A stretch of 64,000 nt of DNA from Brachionus rotundiformis (Eukaryota > Rotifera > Eurotatoria > Ploima > Brachionidae). The notes under the pieces are model-generated. The model did not search any database and was not told where the DNA came from. It saw only the letters and a program-made list of their open reading frames with translations. Below, piece by piece: positions 45,576 through 57,534 of the stretch (its first letter is position 1; every line of letters starts with the position of its first letter). A program made the translations under genes and the position numbers. The DNA lies in contig JAESIW010000199.1 in assembly GCA_016802295.1 (NCBI GenBank), forward strand, positions 272,095-336,094, given 5' to 3'.

Positions 45576-46198
45576 CAAAAACTGGTAGTCAAAGATATGA
45601 AATGAGAAGAAAGCTTAATAGTTGAATGGCGAAAGTGAAACCAATTTTACATAATCCAATGCCATTTCCTTACGAACCATTTATTTATTAATTTAAACCA
45701 ATTATCTAAAAAATGCTAAATAGACAAATATTATTTCTGGATCGCTATTACATAACAATTAACTAATTTTAGATTAATATTAAAAAAGGTTTTTGATTAG
45801 AAGACGTTTTTACAGTCTATATTGATATGGATTTAAATTACCGATAAATAATTTTGTTTATATAAAACAAAGTAAATAAAAAATAATGTTTTGTATTTAT
45901 ATTTATTGAGTTTTCTTTATTGTTTACACTGTACCAGCGTGCCACGTCCCTGCCCCACTAAACCGTGTACAGGAAAAGATTTTAAATAGACAATTGTTCT
46001 CGATTTTTCTTCTATCTCATTTAAAAAACACATAAAAATTATACTGCACATAATTATGAAAATTAATATCCCAAATTAAAAAATTTTGTTCAGACACCAA
46101 AATTTGGTGCAGGCAACCTTGAGAGAGGAGCATATTTAAAATTTCTTTTTTGTTGGCATACTAAAATTATATTTTAACTTAATAGGACCTAATTTAAG
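45576..46198. other. intergenic stretch with LINE 3' flank
   Basis: The left part probably continues the LINE fragment (degenerate). The rest is A/T-rich and unassigned. Confidence 0.4.
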
Positions 46199-46862
46199 AT
46201 GAAATTGTTGTCTATTTATAACAAATTTTTAAGTCGACACCCATTTTTGGGCACTTGTCTAACATCTGGTAACTTTGAGCTGAAAAAAAACCACCAATCT
46301 TTGGTCTAATGTTTGTGCTTAAGCTTTCGGGATGGGCTCTGGTAACTTGTTGTGCCAAATGATTATGTATCCAATGGCACAACAATTCGACCCGCTTCTT
46401 TTTGTGACATATGCGTTGTTTGGTTTTTTGGTGTCAGGCCCGTTTGTCAAAGTGTGGTGGGATGCGCTGGAATTTAGAATATTCAAGAATCCTAAACAAT
46501 TTTTGCGACCGATCAAAATGATGCTCTTGGACCAGTCCACATCACCGTTCATACTAAATGGTTGTTTTTTGTACGTGTTGGCCATCTACGGCGGAAAGTC
46601 TCACTCAGAGGCGGTGGACGATGCGCTCAGTAGATGCATACCTGTTTGTTTGGAGTCCTACAAAGTGTGGCCAATGGTGATGATTCTAAATTTTTATGTA
46701 ATTCCGCCTAATAACAGGTCAGTTGATAAAATTTATTAAATTTATTTTTCATCTATTTATTTGATTTAATTTTAATTAAAAAAAAGGGTTCTGTTTACGA
46801 ACATGATCTCTATTTTGTGGACCACGTACTTTACCTACATGGTATCTGGAACAACTCAATAA
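46199..46862 (+). CDS. MPV17/PMP22-family membrane protein, paralogue 1
   Basis: Three exons: 46199-46268, 46324-46717, 46787-46862 (179 aa). Starts MKLLSIYNKFLSRHPFLGTC, then LTSAFGMGSGNLLCQ after splicing. The family signature is VSGPFVKVWWDALE, LDQSTSPFILN and CLESYKVWPMVMILNFYVIP. It ends SILWTTYFTYMV. Four hydrophobic segments are expected in the inner mitochondrial or peroxisomal membrane. A tandem paralogue lies 1.5 kb downstream. Members affect mitochondrial DNA maintenance and small-solute permeability. The exact transport role is unsettled. Confidence 0.9.
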
Positions 46863-48353
46863 ATTTTTTTGTTTTCTCGCGCTTAATTTAATAAAATATT
46901 AAATTAGTTTGTTTTTGGTGGCAAGTCATGAGACCTTGTACATTAATTTTTAATTTAATAAAATATTATTTATAGTATTAAATTTTTCTAAGACTTAAAA
47001 ATTTAAACAAAAAAATTTGATCAGATTAGCTAAAGGCTACCGGTCAGATCTTATAATAAAATTAATTCATTATGTTCCTAAAAATGACTTGTTTTAAAGT
47101 TATAAAGTTAATATCTATTTGATTAATTAAGCTCAACAACTTAAAAAAAATAGAAAAATTTTAAATTTTCTATTCTGAAAAATTCGACAGATTTGAATCG
47201 ATTTTTTTATATATTTTTTTTAATTTATGACATTTATTTATTTTAGAAAAAAATAAAGTTTGGAATCATTTAATTAAATTAACAACATATTTACAATTAT
47301 AATTGACGGGAAAAATTTATCTACAATTAAGTTGAAGTTTGATATTTGCTTTAAAAGAACCCCTGGTAGTTATTTATGGAAAGTTATGCCAAAATTTAAA
47401 ATTAAACTCATGTTATTCTTTAAAAAATACACATTCATACACATATGCTTTATCTTTACAAGCATATAAAGTCTTTGTATTGGTCCTTGTTAGTAAATTG
47501 CCCTGTACCAAATATAAGGCATTGATTGTGTTAAGACCAACGTTAGGCACTAAGACACCAAATATTTAAAAAGCATTTAGATAAAACAATTATTCATTGG
47601 ACATATGTTTATTGGTAAATTATTGTTATAGATCAAGTTGACCATAAAAATATGCCTCTACATTTGATTTTATATTAATAAAAAAACAAAAAATATCTAC
47701 TTTATTTTCTAATTATTTTTGGACATTAAAATTTGATCGTATTTTAATATAAAAAAGACCGCATCTATCAATTGGTCGTCAGCTTGCCAAAAAGCATAAA
47801 TAATTTGGTTTAAAAGAAATTACAACTCTTTGCATCAACTACAATTCTTGGTTGATGTCCTTTTTAAAAAATTTTTCCTACTCAGCCAAATCTCCTCTTA
47901 TTCCTATCTATATAACGATGACTCAATTTAGCTTGGAATTTAAACCACTCCAGATTCCAGACAAACTCTGATGAAAGTTCTTGCTGCCATATTTTCCATA
48001 TTTTTTAATCCAGGACAGAGCCCCGATGAGATTTTGGTTTAAAATTATATTAATAAATTTAATTCATCATTTAAAAAATATTGATAAAAATAAAAAAAAT
48101 CAGAAAATTTTATCCCATTTATTGTGGAAAACTTGATATGATGGGCACGTTTTTTGGAACGCAGAGATCCAATTGTAAAGTTTAAATTTCAAAACAAAGT
48201 TAACTAAAGCAAAAACTAATGACTAGACATTGTATAATTTAACTAATTTTTTACCATTGAATGCAAAGCAATAATAAACATTTTAAAATTTGAAATTTTG
48301 CATCTTAAATAAACCTTTAAAAATGATAAAATTAAAACAAAAAAGTAAAAAAA
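46863..48353. other. spacer between MPV17 paralogues
   Basis: A/T-rich. A patch at 47880-48010 has a higher G/C content and reads ENMAARTFIRVCLESGVV on the minus strand, possibly old transposon, not assignable. Confidence 0.4.
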
Positions 48354-48980
48354 ATGATAAAGTTAATTAGAATTAACAATGTTTTAAAATTGTATCAAAA
48401 CTTTGTCAAAAAGCATCCTTTGGTCGGCATATCGCTCACCTCTGCTGTAGGTATGGGCACCGGAAACCTAATTTGCCAAGGCATGATGTACTCAAAGAAT
48501 AAAAAATTCAACTGGTACAATCTTTTTCAGTATGCTTCATACGGTCTTGTTTTTTCTGTGAGCTACTTTTCCAAACAATTTTAAAAGTAACCATCTGATC
48601 AATTTTTTAAGGGTCCAGTGGTCAAATTTTGGTGGTTTGCTCTCGAACTGAAGATATTCAAAAATCCCCAAACCTTTCTTAGACCATTTAAGATGATGCT
48701 GGCCGATCAAGCAACATCGCCATTTGTGCTGAACGCAGCATTCCTCTACTACTTGGCAATTACGGATGGTAAATCGCACCAAGATGCAGTTCAAGTAGTT
48801 AAAGACCGATGCATGCCCATCATTATTGAATCATACAAAGTCTGGCCTTTTATCATTTTACTTAATTTTTATGTAATTCCTCTCCATTCGAGAGTTCTCT
48901 TTTCGCAAGCAGCCGCGATTCTCTGGACCACCTATCTGACTTATTTAATTTCTAAATCTGATGATAATAAAAATAATTAG
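48354..48980 (+). CDS. MPV17/PMP22-family membrane protein, paralogue 2
   Basis: Two exons, 48354-48557 and 48612-48980 (190 aa). Reads NFVKKHPLVGISLTSAVGMG, TGNLICQGMM; the intron falls between GLVFS and GPVVKFWWFALELKIF. The core LADQATSPFVLNAAFLYYLA and IIESYKVWPFIILLNFYVIP matches paralogue 1 closely. The two share the GMG(S/T)GNL(L/I)CQ variant, so tandem duplication is likely. Paralogue 1 has an intron after LTS and another inside PNNR-VLF, both absent here, so introns were lost or gained after duplication. Same membrane role expected. Confidence 0.9.
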
Positions 48981-49073
48981 ATAAATTTTTATATTTTATT
49001 TTTTGTTTGATAAGTTAGACTCTGTAATTAGGGTCTAGTTGTTTTTTTCCATCCTTTCTTAATTTTGCCAAGA

Positions 49074-52000
49074 ATGACTTTAAGCAAGTCAAAATTTTCT
49101 ACCAGCAGCTCTTCACCAAGCAACCACAACTCAAATTCCCAGCTCAATAACACAAGTTCAATGCACGAATGTGCCGACTGCGGCTCGTCAAGTAACCAAT
49201 GCTTTAAAAAAACAGATAAGTCAAGTTTTTTTAATTTTTATCACCAAGACGCTCAATGGGCATCGCTAAACCATGGTGTAGTTTTATGTGACAGCTGTTG
49301 TTTGTGCCACCGGACCCTTGGTCGGTGCATATCGGTTATAAAATCTTTGAAAAAAAGCCACTGGCCTCAGTCACTAATGGACGTAGGGATACCAATTTAA
49401 TAAATTAAAAATTTGATATCTAATTATCTATTAAGACTCTTTACGAGCTGGTCAGGTCCAATTCAAACAGCATTTGGGAGGCCAGTCTGACCAGCACCAA
49501 CGACTCGACCAACACTCTTAAAAACTTAAATCCCTCTAATAAAAATATAAAAAAACCAAATCATAAAGACTCAAAGTATTTAAATTATTAACTTAATATT
49601 GAACTAATTAAATTAAAATTAAAATTTTAAAAGTGCTTCTAAGCTTAATTTTATAAAAATGAAGTACGAAAATTTGGCTTTTATATCACGTGGTAAATAC
49701 TCCAGTATTGAAGAATTAAATCAAGTAGAAATATTAAAAATATCCTTTATCTATAAAATAAAAATGTTGTCTTATCTAAAAGCAACTTTTTTCTTGTGTA
49801 AAAACAAGCAACTATGAGCAAACGCTGAGAATTTTGTCCCAAGGAGCAGACGCTAATTACAGGTGCCAGGAAACAGCCAACCAATGCATACATGAAGCCA
49901 TTTTGAACAACCAAATTGGTCAAGTGGAAATTTTGTGCTTGTATGGCGCAGACTTGACCAGTGTTGACAGGAACGGTCTCACAGCCATCGAGCTAGCTCG
50001 GAGTTTAGATCTCGAACAAGTTGCTGACCGCTTGGTCGAGCTCCAATTCGAGCTAACAGATGATATAAGCTATTTTTTGTGCAATAAAAAGCCAGACCAC
50101 AAATCTGGACAGCATTTTTTGATACCAGACCTATCGTTGGAGCCCAAGGAGGCCAAAAATCTCAAACTAGACGAAGTTGGTCCTTTAAAACATCTTCCAT
50201 TTTTTAGCCTAAAATTTATTATAGCTACCTGATTATCTATTCGATGAGCTATCTAAAGATATATATGATGAGCTTGATCGTCGCCAGCTCGAGACCAGTA
50301 CCTAAAATTAAATAATTTTTTCTATATATTTTATTTTTTTGGTTATTCTAGTTTGGAAATGCATAGTTGGACCAAATTTAATAAATGAAGCTATACCATT
50401 TTTGGTAATTAAAGGCTGTTTTACTCAAACTAGAAATCAAGTATATTTAAAATTAAATAGCTTAGAAAAAGTTTTTTTTTAAAATTTGTTTAATAAATTT
50501 TAAAGCTGAGACAAAAACTAGCGCGATTTAATAGCTATGAATTTTCTGGCTTGTTGGTAGAAATATTGAATGAGTACCAGCGACGCTATTTGTTGCTGTC
50601 TGAGTCACCCAGAAAAGAGATAAACAACTCAATAGATGATGTTGGTGATGAGGAGTTGGACGATGATTTGTATGATAAAGTTCCGTCTGATGAAGACTAT
50701 GCCAGTGTGGCTTCGGAGTCCGAGTCCACTCAGACTGAAGCCAAGAACAAAAGTGTTACCACACCGCTCAAATTGGATCTAAGCTCGGTCCAGACCAAAA
50801 ATTTAATCTGCTCTCCCACTCTGTCCGCTTCGTCGGCCTCTTCAGCCTCATCGCCAAACTCAAAATTGACCAAAATACTTAATACCAAGTTCGAAAAAGC
50901 GCCTCAAAATGTCCAGTCCTCTCTGGTGGCTAATGCCGAATCAGCCCTTAATTTTATCATGAATAGCTTGAACAAAATTGACCTCAACAATTCGGCTAGT
51001 ACCCCAACTCACAAAAAATCTCCCGTTAGCCCTCAGCCTAGCTCCGAACTGACCGAAATGAAGAGCGAAAATAAACTAATGAAATCAATGGTAGTAAAAT
51101 TTTATTTTTATTTTGTTTAATATATAAAATAGATAGTCGAAATCATTGAAGAAGATAATTACTTAGAAATACTAAAAAAAAATTAGATAAAAAATTGACT
51201 TAAATTTTTTTTGTAGTAGAAGAATTATTTTTAATTGTCAAGCTATCAAACTTTCTTCTCAATTCATATCTTTGACTACCAGTTTTTGTATTAAGACTAC
51301 AATCGATTCTTTAAATTTAATTTCTTCACAATTGTTTACAAATTTGTAAATCTGGATTAGATCACCTCTTAATCTCCTTGTACTCACATTAGTTAAATCT
51401 AGCCTCAACAAGCGTTGTTTAAGTTTCCGAGTTTGGCTCTTTTGATTTTATGATGATGGATTATTGTAGCCAATGCTCAATACATAATATAATGTAGATG
51501 TTGACTGAGTTTGAATTGAAGGTTCGATGTTGGTTTATGATAGTCTTTAAACATTCACATATAGGACCAGTTGAATTTCTGTTGCAGGTAGGGCTTTTTT
51601 TTCGATTTTTTTTTTTCTCTATGTTAAGATCTAGAGTCGAAAATACTAATAGTTTGCAAATGAAAATTTTTTCCAATATTAAAAAATTCGAATACTTAAC
51701 TGCCAAATTTCATTTTTAAGTTAAATTGCATGCATTGAATCATTTCAAATCATTAGCTCATTGTAATTGTTTGAAATTGATTTTTGAAAATTAGCTTTAC
51801 ACATTCTTTTTTTGCTTGCTGATCATTCTTTAGTATAAGTAGTGTAACCTAACTTGTTCGTACATCAATGTTGCTTTTACTACGCTGTTGTATAGTTTAA
51901 GTTTTGTTTCCTTGCTGTAGCTTTTTGATTTCCATGCTGGTCGGAGTCTAGCAAAGACACTCTTTGCTTTAGCAAGTCTATTCTTAATGTCTTTGTGTAC

Positions 52001-54293
52001 TCCCAACGTTGTACTCATAGTGCTACCTAGGTATATGAATTCATTGACACACTCGATTTGTGTACCATCGATGGTGATCGGGGTATCTAATTTGGTGTTT
52101 ATGCACATTACTTTCGTTTTGGCTCCATTAATTTCGAGTCCGGTTGGTTTAGCGTTGTTCGCCAAGTCTTGCGTCTTCATTTGCATATTTGCTTCTGTAC
52201 CAGATATTAGCACCAGATCGTCCGCAAAGTCTAAGTCTTCAAGTTTTGTAGTTAATCCCCATTGAATACCTCTCGCACTAACAATTGTTTTCTTCATGAC
52301 ATAGTCAATCAATATTAGGAATAGTGTCGGAGAGAGAACGCACCCTTGCCTGACTCCTGTACACACTTTGAAACTCTCAGATTTTCCTCTTTCCAGAATC
52401 ACGCTACACTCGACATTCTCGTAGAAGAGTTTTATCAAGTTAACTATCTTCTGTGGTAAGCCATATGATCTTAATATAGCCCACAAGGTTTCTCTGTGTA
52501 TGCTATCAAAGGCTGGAAAGAATTAGGAACTCGTTGGATGTTATACTTAGAGAAGAACAAGCAGGTTTTAGACGAGGGAGAGGATGCATAGACCAGATAT
52601 TTACACTTAGGAACATCATAGAACAAAGTCTGGAATGGAATAGCGACCTATGTCTAAGCTTCATTGACAAGAAAGCCTTTAATAGCATACACATGCCTTG
52701 CATTTAGTCTGCCAAAATGTATCACTTTGCACTTATCAGCACATAGTCCCATTCGTCACACATCTATCCATAGACTAACAGAAAATTACTTTCTGAATAA
52801 AGATAATTAATTTTACTATTTTATTAATTGTTTATTTACATAAGATTAAGTCCCATGTTAAATGCTTAGCATAGAAATTACAATTAATTAAAAATAATAT
52901 ATAGTCCTGGATTGTTACATTCAATCCAACACTCTATAAAATGCTGAATTTCAGATCATATTCCATGCAATTTATTTAAGATAAGCTTTAAAATTTTGAT
53001 AACTACTTGATGAGGGATGTATCTTCTCTATCAAGAGTCTTATTTTGGAAAATTTGTCCAACAAAGATTTTTTTTTGCTTGTAAAATGTTTGTTTTATTG
53101 ACTCCAATTTTAATAATAATAAACAAAATATATAAACAGTAAATATGAGCCAAAAAATTCCTTCAAAAATATTTTTAATTGAATTATCTTAAATAAATAT
53201 ACAATTTAATTAAAATAATTAAAAAATGTAATTCAAAAAAAATTAAATCAATCTTGTTATTAAAACTGCACAGATAGAGCGTTTGATGGAAGAGAACGCA
53301 CAACTGAGAGCCGAAAACATGCACCTACAAACCAATACTAATACTGAGTTGGTCAAAAATCAGACCACAAACTACATATCCCAAAAGATAAACAACTACT
53401 ACTCAAATGATAACTTGTACTCAAGTGTTAAAAAAACCACGACTACAACAACCACCCAAAGTGAGCATTCACCACTGTCCAAGCCGAGAATCAAAGACTC
53501 GGACCACAAGTCTAAATACGAGCTCTACTCAAACAAAATATTCTCCAATCAGAACAAAAAATTGGACAAGTCAAAAAGCCCGGGCGGCAATATTTGCCAA
53601 GAAAATTGTGGTATTCTCAACAATCTAAAACTAGACAGTCTTTTTGACGGTCTACAATCAAACGAGAGCCCCAAAATGGACGGTGAAGCCAATCCAAAGT
53701 CCACACTCAGCTCAAACAGTGCCTCGCCGTACCGATCACCTGCCAAGCCCAAGCGCCAAGACTCCCTTCCTCTACAATCATCTCACTCTACATACAAAAA
53801 ACAACTGGAAAATTTAAAACTACTGTCTCCATCCAGGTCAATATCTTCCAATTTGACACTAAAGTCCAAGAATATATTCAACGATCCGGCCAATTTGCCA
53901 AGCAAAGACGCCGTGATCAAAAAAATGAAAAAAATAACCAAAGCTGTCCAAGAACTGTTCAAAGCTACCAAAGACTCGGACTTTACATCAATTAAGCAAT
54001 TGTGTGACAAAGTAAATGGTTGTGTTAATGAAATGATTGTCTTGTTTCCAAATAATTTAAATTCGTCAGAAATACGCGAAAATCTGGTCGTTCTTGAAAG
54101 CACGTCCACTCAAATGGTCAATTTGACTCAAAAGTATCGCATTCAATTGGAACTGTTTGCTTCACAGGCCTCCGAGCCACTCTTGGACGAGATTAGTCTT
54201 AAAAATTCAATTATTAGTGATCTAGTCTCGTTTAGCTACGAAATAGCTCATACTGTTAAAAAAATTGTCTGTATCATGGGTGCAGATAATTAA
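49074..54293 (+). CDS. GIT: GIT-family Arf GTPase-activating scaffold (9 exons)
   Basis: Exons: 49074-49191, 49249-49382, 49436-49575, 49634-49724, 49783-50175, 50225-50297, 50352-50440, 50506-51090, 53274-54293; 880 aa. The Arf-GAP zinc finger is CADCGSSNAQWASLNHGVVL then CDSCCLCHRTLGR, giving C-X2-C-X16-C-X2-C only when the 57-base in-frame intron 49192-49248 is removed. The arginine finger is in HRTLGR. Ankyrin repeats (LRILSQGADANY, CLYGADLTSVDRNGLTAIEL) and Spa2-homology segments (ELTDDISYFLCNKKPDHKSG, LPDYLFDELSKDIYDELDRR, LRQKLARFNSYEFSGLLVEI) follow. A coiled coil (MEENAQLRAENMHLQ) and the C-terminal focal-adhesion-targeting-like bundle (residues from VIKKMKKITKAVQELFKATK) complete it. 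Scaffold with PIX for Arf/Rac signalling at adhesions. The 2.2-kb intron 8 carries LINE insertions. Confidence 0.93.
51200..51430 (-). mobile_element. CR1/jockey-like LINE C-terminal fragment in GIT intron
   Basis: The minus strand reads RLDLTNVSTRRLRGDLIQIY, KFVNNCEE, KFKESI. It is closely related to the plus-strand fragment at 45440-45575. A short upstream piece of the same kind of protein (GLCADKCKVIHFGRLNARH) lies at 52686-52745 on the same strand, so an older LINE may have been split by the insert between them. Confidence 0.65.
51830..52507 (-). mobile_element. LINE reverse transcriptase, 3' segment
   Basis: An open frame of over 220 codons reads AFDSIHRETLWAILRSYGLP, VCTGVRQGCVLSPTLFLILI, LDFADDLVLISGTEANMQ, then a thumb and C-terminal part (FIYLGSTMSTTLGVHKDIKN, SKETKLKLYNSVVKATLMY). 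The catalytic palm motif is FADD and GVRQGCVLSP is the preceding RT block. It belongs to the endonuclease/RT LINEs whose tails are seen at 5765, 6385 and 62085. The C-terminal end after KATLMY is aberrant (frameshift). Confidence 0.85.
52508..52690 (+). mobile_element. LINE reverse transcriptase, inverted 5' segment
   Basis: The plus strand reads RIRNSLDVILREEQAGFRRG, RGCIDQIFTLRNIIEQSLEW, NSDLCLSFIDKKAFNSIH. This is the RT part that should directly precede AFDSIHRETLW of the minus-strand segment next to it. Both segments contain the AF(D/N)SIH codons, so about 20 bases are present at both joints. The geometry is that of a 5' inversion. The FDFKKAF block has lost a codon or more. Confidence 0.8.
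52686..52745 (-). mobile_element. LINE RT fragment (second family)
   Basis: The minus strand reads MGLCADKCKVIHFGRLNARH, matching the NPDKCKV.H.G..N block of CR1/jockey-like LINE proteins. It is short. Confidence 0.45.
52746..53273. other. 3' part of GIT intron 8, A/T-rich
   Basis: No further element recognised. The intron ends ...AAAACTGCACAG before exon 9 (ATAGAGCGTTTGATGG). Confidence 0.5.
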
Positions 54294-54663
54294 TTTAATT
54301 AGAATAAAATTTTATTTTTTAAACTATTTTTTAATTCTTTTTGTATAAATAAAATAAGATATATTTTTAAATTTAATTTGTTTTGTCTTTTTAAATTTAT
54401 ATTAAAGACCTTGATTTAAAAAGCAAGGCTTAATTATGTAATTTTGTTTAGTTCCCACTGCTTGGCAAGAGTTTACCAAGCATCAATAAATATCTGTTTT
54501 CTATGAATATATAGTGACAAAATGATGGTTCCTGATCAAAGCTTAGTCATTATTTTAGTTCTTAAACCACTTGTCAGTGCTTTTTGCCAAAGGAAATTCC
54601 ATTTTCATTTTTTAATTTATGTTCAAGGCTAAATTTACCATTAAGCATTTGCACGATAATTAA
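54294..54663. other. spacer between GIT and PTRH2
   Basis: Holds the GIT 3' flank with AATAAA-like signals (54304, 54347) and the PTRH2 promoter region. No other feature is seen. Confidence 0.5.
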
Positions 54664-55328
54664 ATGGACTCGGTGTATGTAATAGCAACTGCAGCATTTG
54701 GCGTGGGACTCTTTAGCGGGTACCTATTGAGGAAAAACTGGTTCCTATTTAGGTCAGTGGCTCCAAAAAAGCTAAAAGTTCCAAAGGATGCCAAGAAAAA
54801 AACAACTGATAATAACCAAGAGTTTAAAGGACAAATAGAAGATTGTGATCTGTCGGTAAGATTAAATTTCACAGATTAATTTGTTACAATTCTTATTTAA
54901 AAGAATACCAACTCAGTAGATGCTTCAGACGAGTATAAAATGGTTTTGATAGTTCGCAATGATCTTAAAATGGGCAAAGGCAAAGCGGCGGCTCAGTGCT
55001 CACATGCCACCTTAGGCTGCTATAAATTATCTTTAAAAAATACAAAAATTTTGCACCAATGGGAAGACTATGGTCAGCCAAAAGTGGTTCTCAAATGTGA
55101 GCAAGAAAAAGAATTGTAAAATTTACAAAATTTAGTCAATTTTACCATATAAACTTTACATTAAGATTGGAGCTGAAAAAAGCAGCGCAGCAAAAAGGCT
55201 TGATATGTTGTCTGATAGCAGACGCTGGCCGGACCCAGATAGCATCGGGCTCGAGAACAGTGCTCGGCATTGGCCCTGGTCCGACAAGATTGATTGATGA
55301 GGTTTCGGGACACTTAAAACTCTACTAA
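54664..55328 (+). CDS. PTRH2: peptidyl-tRNA hydrolase 2 (Bit1)
   Basis: Three exons: 54664-54855, 54904-55115, 55166-55328 (188 aa). An N-terminal membrane segment (YVIATAAFGVGLFSGYLL) anchors the protein, as in animal mitochondrial PTH2. The catalytic domain has MVLIVRNDLKMGKGKAAAQC then SHATLGCY, LKCEQEKELLELKKAAQQKG, LIADAGRTQIASGSRTVLGI and GPGPTRLIDEVSGHLKLY. The K.GKGK.AAQC.HA and GRTQI..GS.TVL.IGP motifs define the family. It cleaves peptidyl-tRNA released from stalled ribosomes. In mammals it also links to anoikis signalling. The C-terminal LY end is typical. Confidence 0.95.
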
Positions 55329-55874
55329 ATCATTTTTTTTATATTAAAAATATAGATAAATAAATATTCCAACTCAAATTATTGATTATTTATGTTTAAT
55401 TATTTATTATGGTTTTAATGGAAAAATGCTGCCATTTGCCTTAAATTTTTTTAAATTAATTTTAAAATTTCAATATTAAATATAGACAAAAATGGGTCAT
55501 AAAAATTTCAGATAATGCTAAGGAAATAATTAATTTACAGCGATGGCTTTTAGCAGTGCAGTCAATTATTTAAATTTAAAATTTTAAATGAATTTTAATT
55601 TCTTAGAATGGCAATATAAACTGTTTCTATAAAAATTCAAAAAAACTTAGTTAAATTTAGGATATAAAAAATTTATTTTAAGATTTTATTTTCGTTTTTA
55701 TTGATAATAATTCAAAATATTTATATTTTAAAAGTTTATATAAAATTCTTTGCTCTAAAAAATGAGCAACTTAAGTTCCTTAAATAAAAAGGAAATATTT
55801 TTCAATATAAACTTATGAACCAATTTAAATACAAATAAAAATTAAACAAAATTTTGTTAAATTTTAAATAAAAA
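55329..55874. other. A/T-rich spacer
   Basis: No ORF or repeat recognised. Confidence 0.5.
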
Positions 55875-56907
55875 ATGAGTTCAAATAAAAAATATGTTCT
55901 TTATTTTGTTCTTTTTCAAGTTATCTTTTATATTGTTTTAAAAAATGATCAGCTGATATCTTTGAAAAAAACTCAATGCGAGTGTCTTAATGAAAATAAA
56001 AAAACTGATTACGCCAAGTCGAACCAGGATAAGCTTAGATACACATGTAACATTGACAAGATAAGACACCATGGATTCAAGCAAAAGGTCATTTCATACA
56101 GTCTCTACGGCAGAAATGACCGATATTATAGAATAATATATGACCTGCCTAGATTGATCCAAAAATTCTATCCAGAGTTTCTAGTTCGAATCTACCATGA
56201 TGATTCGATTGACAAGTCTATAATTGGCAAAGTAGAGAGTCTTTTTGACCATGTTAGTTTTTGTGACATAAACCAAATTCCTCTTGAAAATAAAAACATC
56301 AATCTAAACCAAGTTCATTCAATGATTTGGCGTTTCTTTCCGCTTGGAGATAGCTATGTGGATGTGTTTATGAGTCGCGACTTGGACTCGTTAATAATTC
56401 AAAGAGAGAAAGATTCAGTGGAAGAATGGCTAAAATCGGATAATATTGGACACATTATGAGAGGTTTAATCAAAAATTTAAATTTTTTTTCTAAAACAAT
56501 TTTTTCAATATATAGATAATCCTCAACATACAACTCATATTCTTGGAGGAATGTGGGGTCTCAAAGTAGGCCAAAACCGAAGTTTGTCTAATTCAATTTA
56601 TGATATAATGATTAATGAAAAAGTAATAAAAAAATATAATCCAAATGGTAAGAGTCCAAAAGGATACGATCAACGCTTTTTATCTCATCACGTCTACGCA
56701 AAAATAAATAGTAAGTCAACAGTTCATGATAGTTATACATGTAGTCGCTACTGGAACTCGAAGCCTTTTCCTTCAAAAAGAGAAGATGGCAATTTTGTTG
56801 GTAGAGTAGCGACATGGACAAATTCCTCGGATGTGAGCAAGCTTAAAATGAAGAATTGTCCAGAGCAGTGTAGACCCAAGGATCATTTGGACTGGACAAC
56901 ATGCTAA
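55875..56907 (+). CDS. type II membrane glycosyltransferase-like protein
   Basis: Two exons, 55875-56463 and 56516-56907 (326 aa). An N-terminal anchor (about residues 6-22, YVLYFVLFQVIFYIVL) is followed by a lumenal domain. Features are KVISYSLYGRNDRYYR, IRIYHDDSIDKS-like text (VRIYHDDSIDKSIIGKVESL), HSMIWRFFPLGD, MSRDLDSLIIQREKDSVEEW, HIMRDNPQHTTHILGGMWGL and GYDQRFLSHHVYAKI. The SRDLDS stretch looks like the metal-binding D.D motif of GT-A enzymes, with the typical HILGGMWG block after it. Cys residues near the C-terminus (NCPEQCRP) suggest disulphides. It resembles uncharacterised invertebrate proteins. Donor and acceptor sugars are unknown. Confidence 0.75.
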
Positions 56908-57534
56908 TTAATTTTATATTTATTTTTAACTTCAATTTAATCAAATATATTTCTATATATTACCAGTTCTAGAAATTACCAACAATTAAACAAAATATAA
57001 TGTAGTAAAAGTAGTAGTAGTAGTGGTTACTGGGGTATATGCCAGTGGTCTTATAGTTATTTATGTTTGATTTATCAGCTTTGTTTTTGAATAAAGAATT
57101 AAAAATTGCTTACTTCCAGTCATATAATTAAATTTCAATTTATTATCTAATACAATATGTTAAAAAAGTTTAGAAATCTATATTTATCTTTTATTATAGA
57201 TACGAAATCTTTCTTTTTACAATAGATTGCATTTGTAGTAATATTCAATTAATATTCAATTAATATTCAATTTTCAAATTGAAAATAATATTAAATATTT
57301 TTTAAAAATTATATGTAAATGACTCATGCAATGAATCCAGTTGGTCTCCTTCCTCAACTTTTTTTTTTTTTCAGTATTTTTAAAACTATGAGATTGAGCT
57401 TCATCAGATATGTCAAATACAAAAATTGTTAACAATCCCAGTAAAAAAAAGATATAATTAATTAAAAGTTAGAAGCAATTTATAATGAACAGTAATAGTT
57501 AATACTCTACGGTCAATTTAGTATAACTAAATTA
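56908..57534. other. intergenic stretch with small tandem repeats
   Basis: Contains a (GTA)n run near 57003-57023 and three tandem copies of AATATTCAATT (about 57239-57273). Otherwise unassigned A/T-rich sequence. Confidence 0.5.

Noticed and set aside
57239..57273. AATATTCAATT x3 as a CRISPR-like or satellite array
   Set aside because: Only three adjoining copies without spacers; a simple tandem repeat in A/T-rich DNA.
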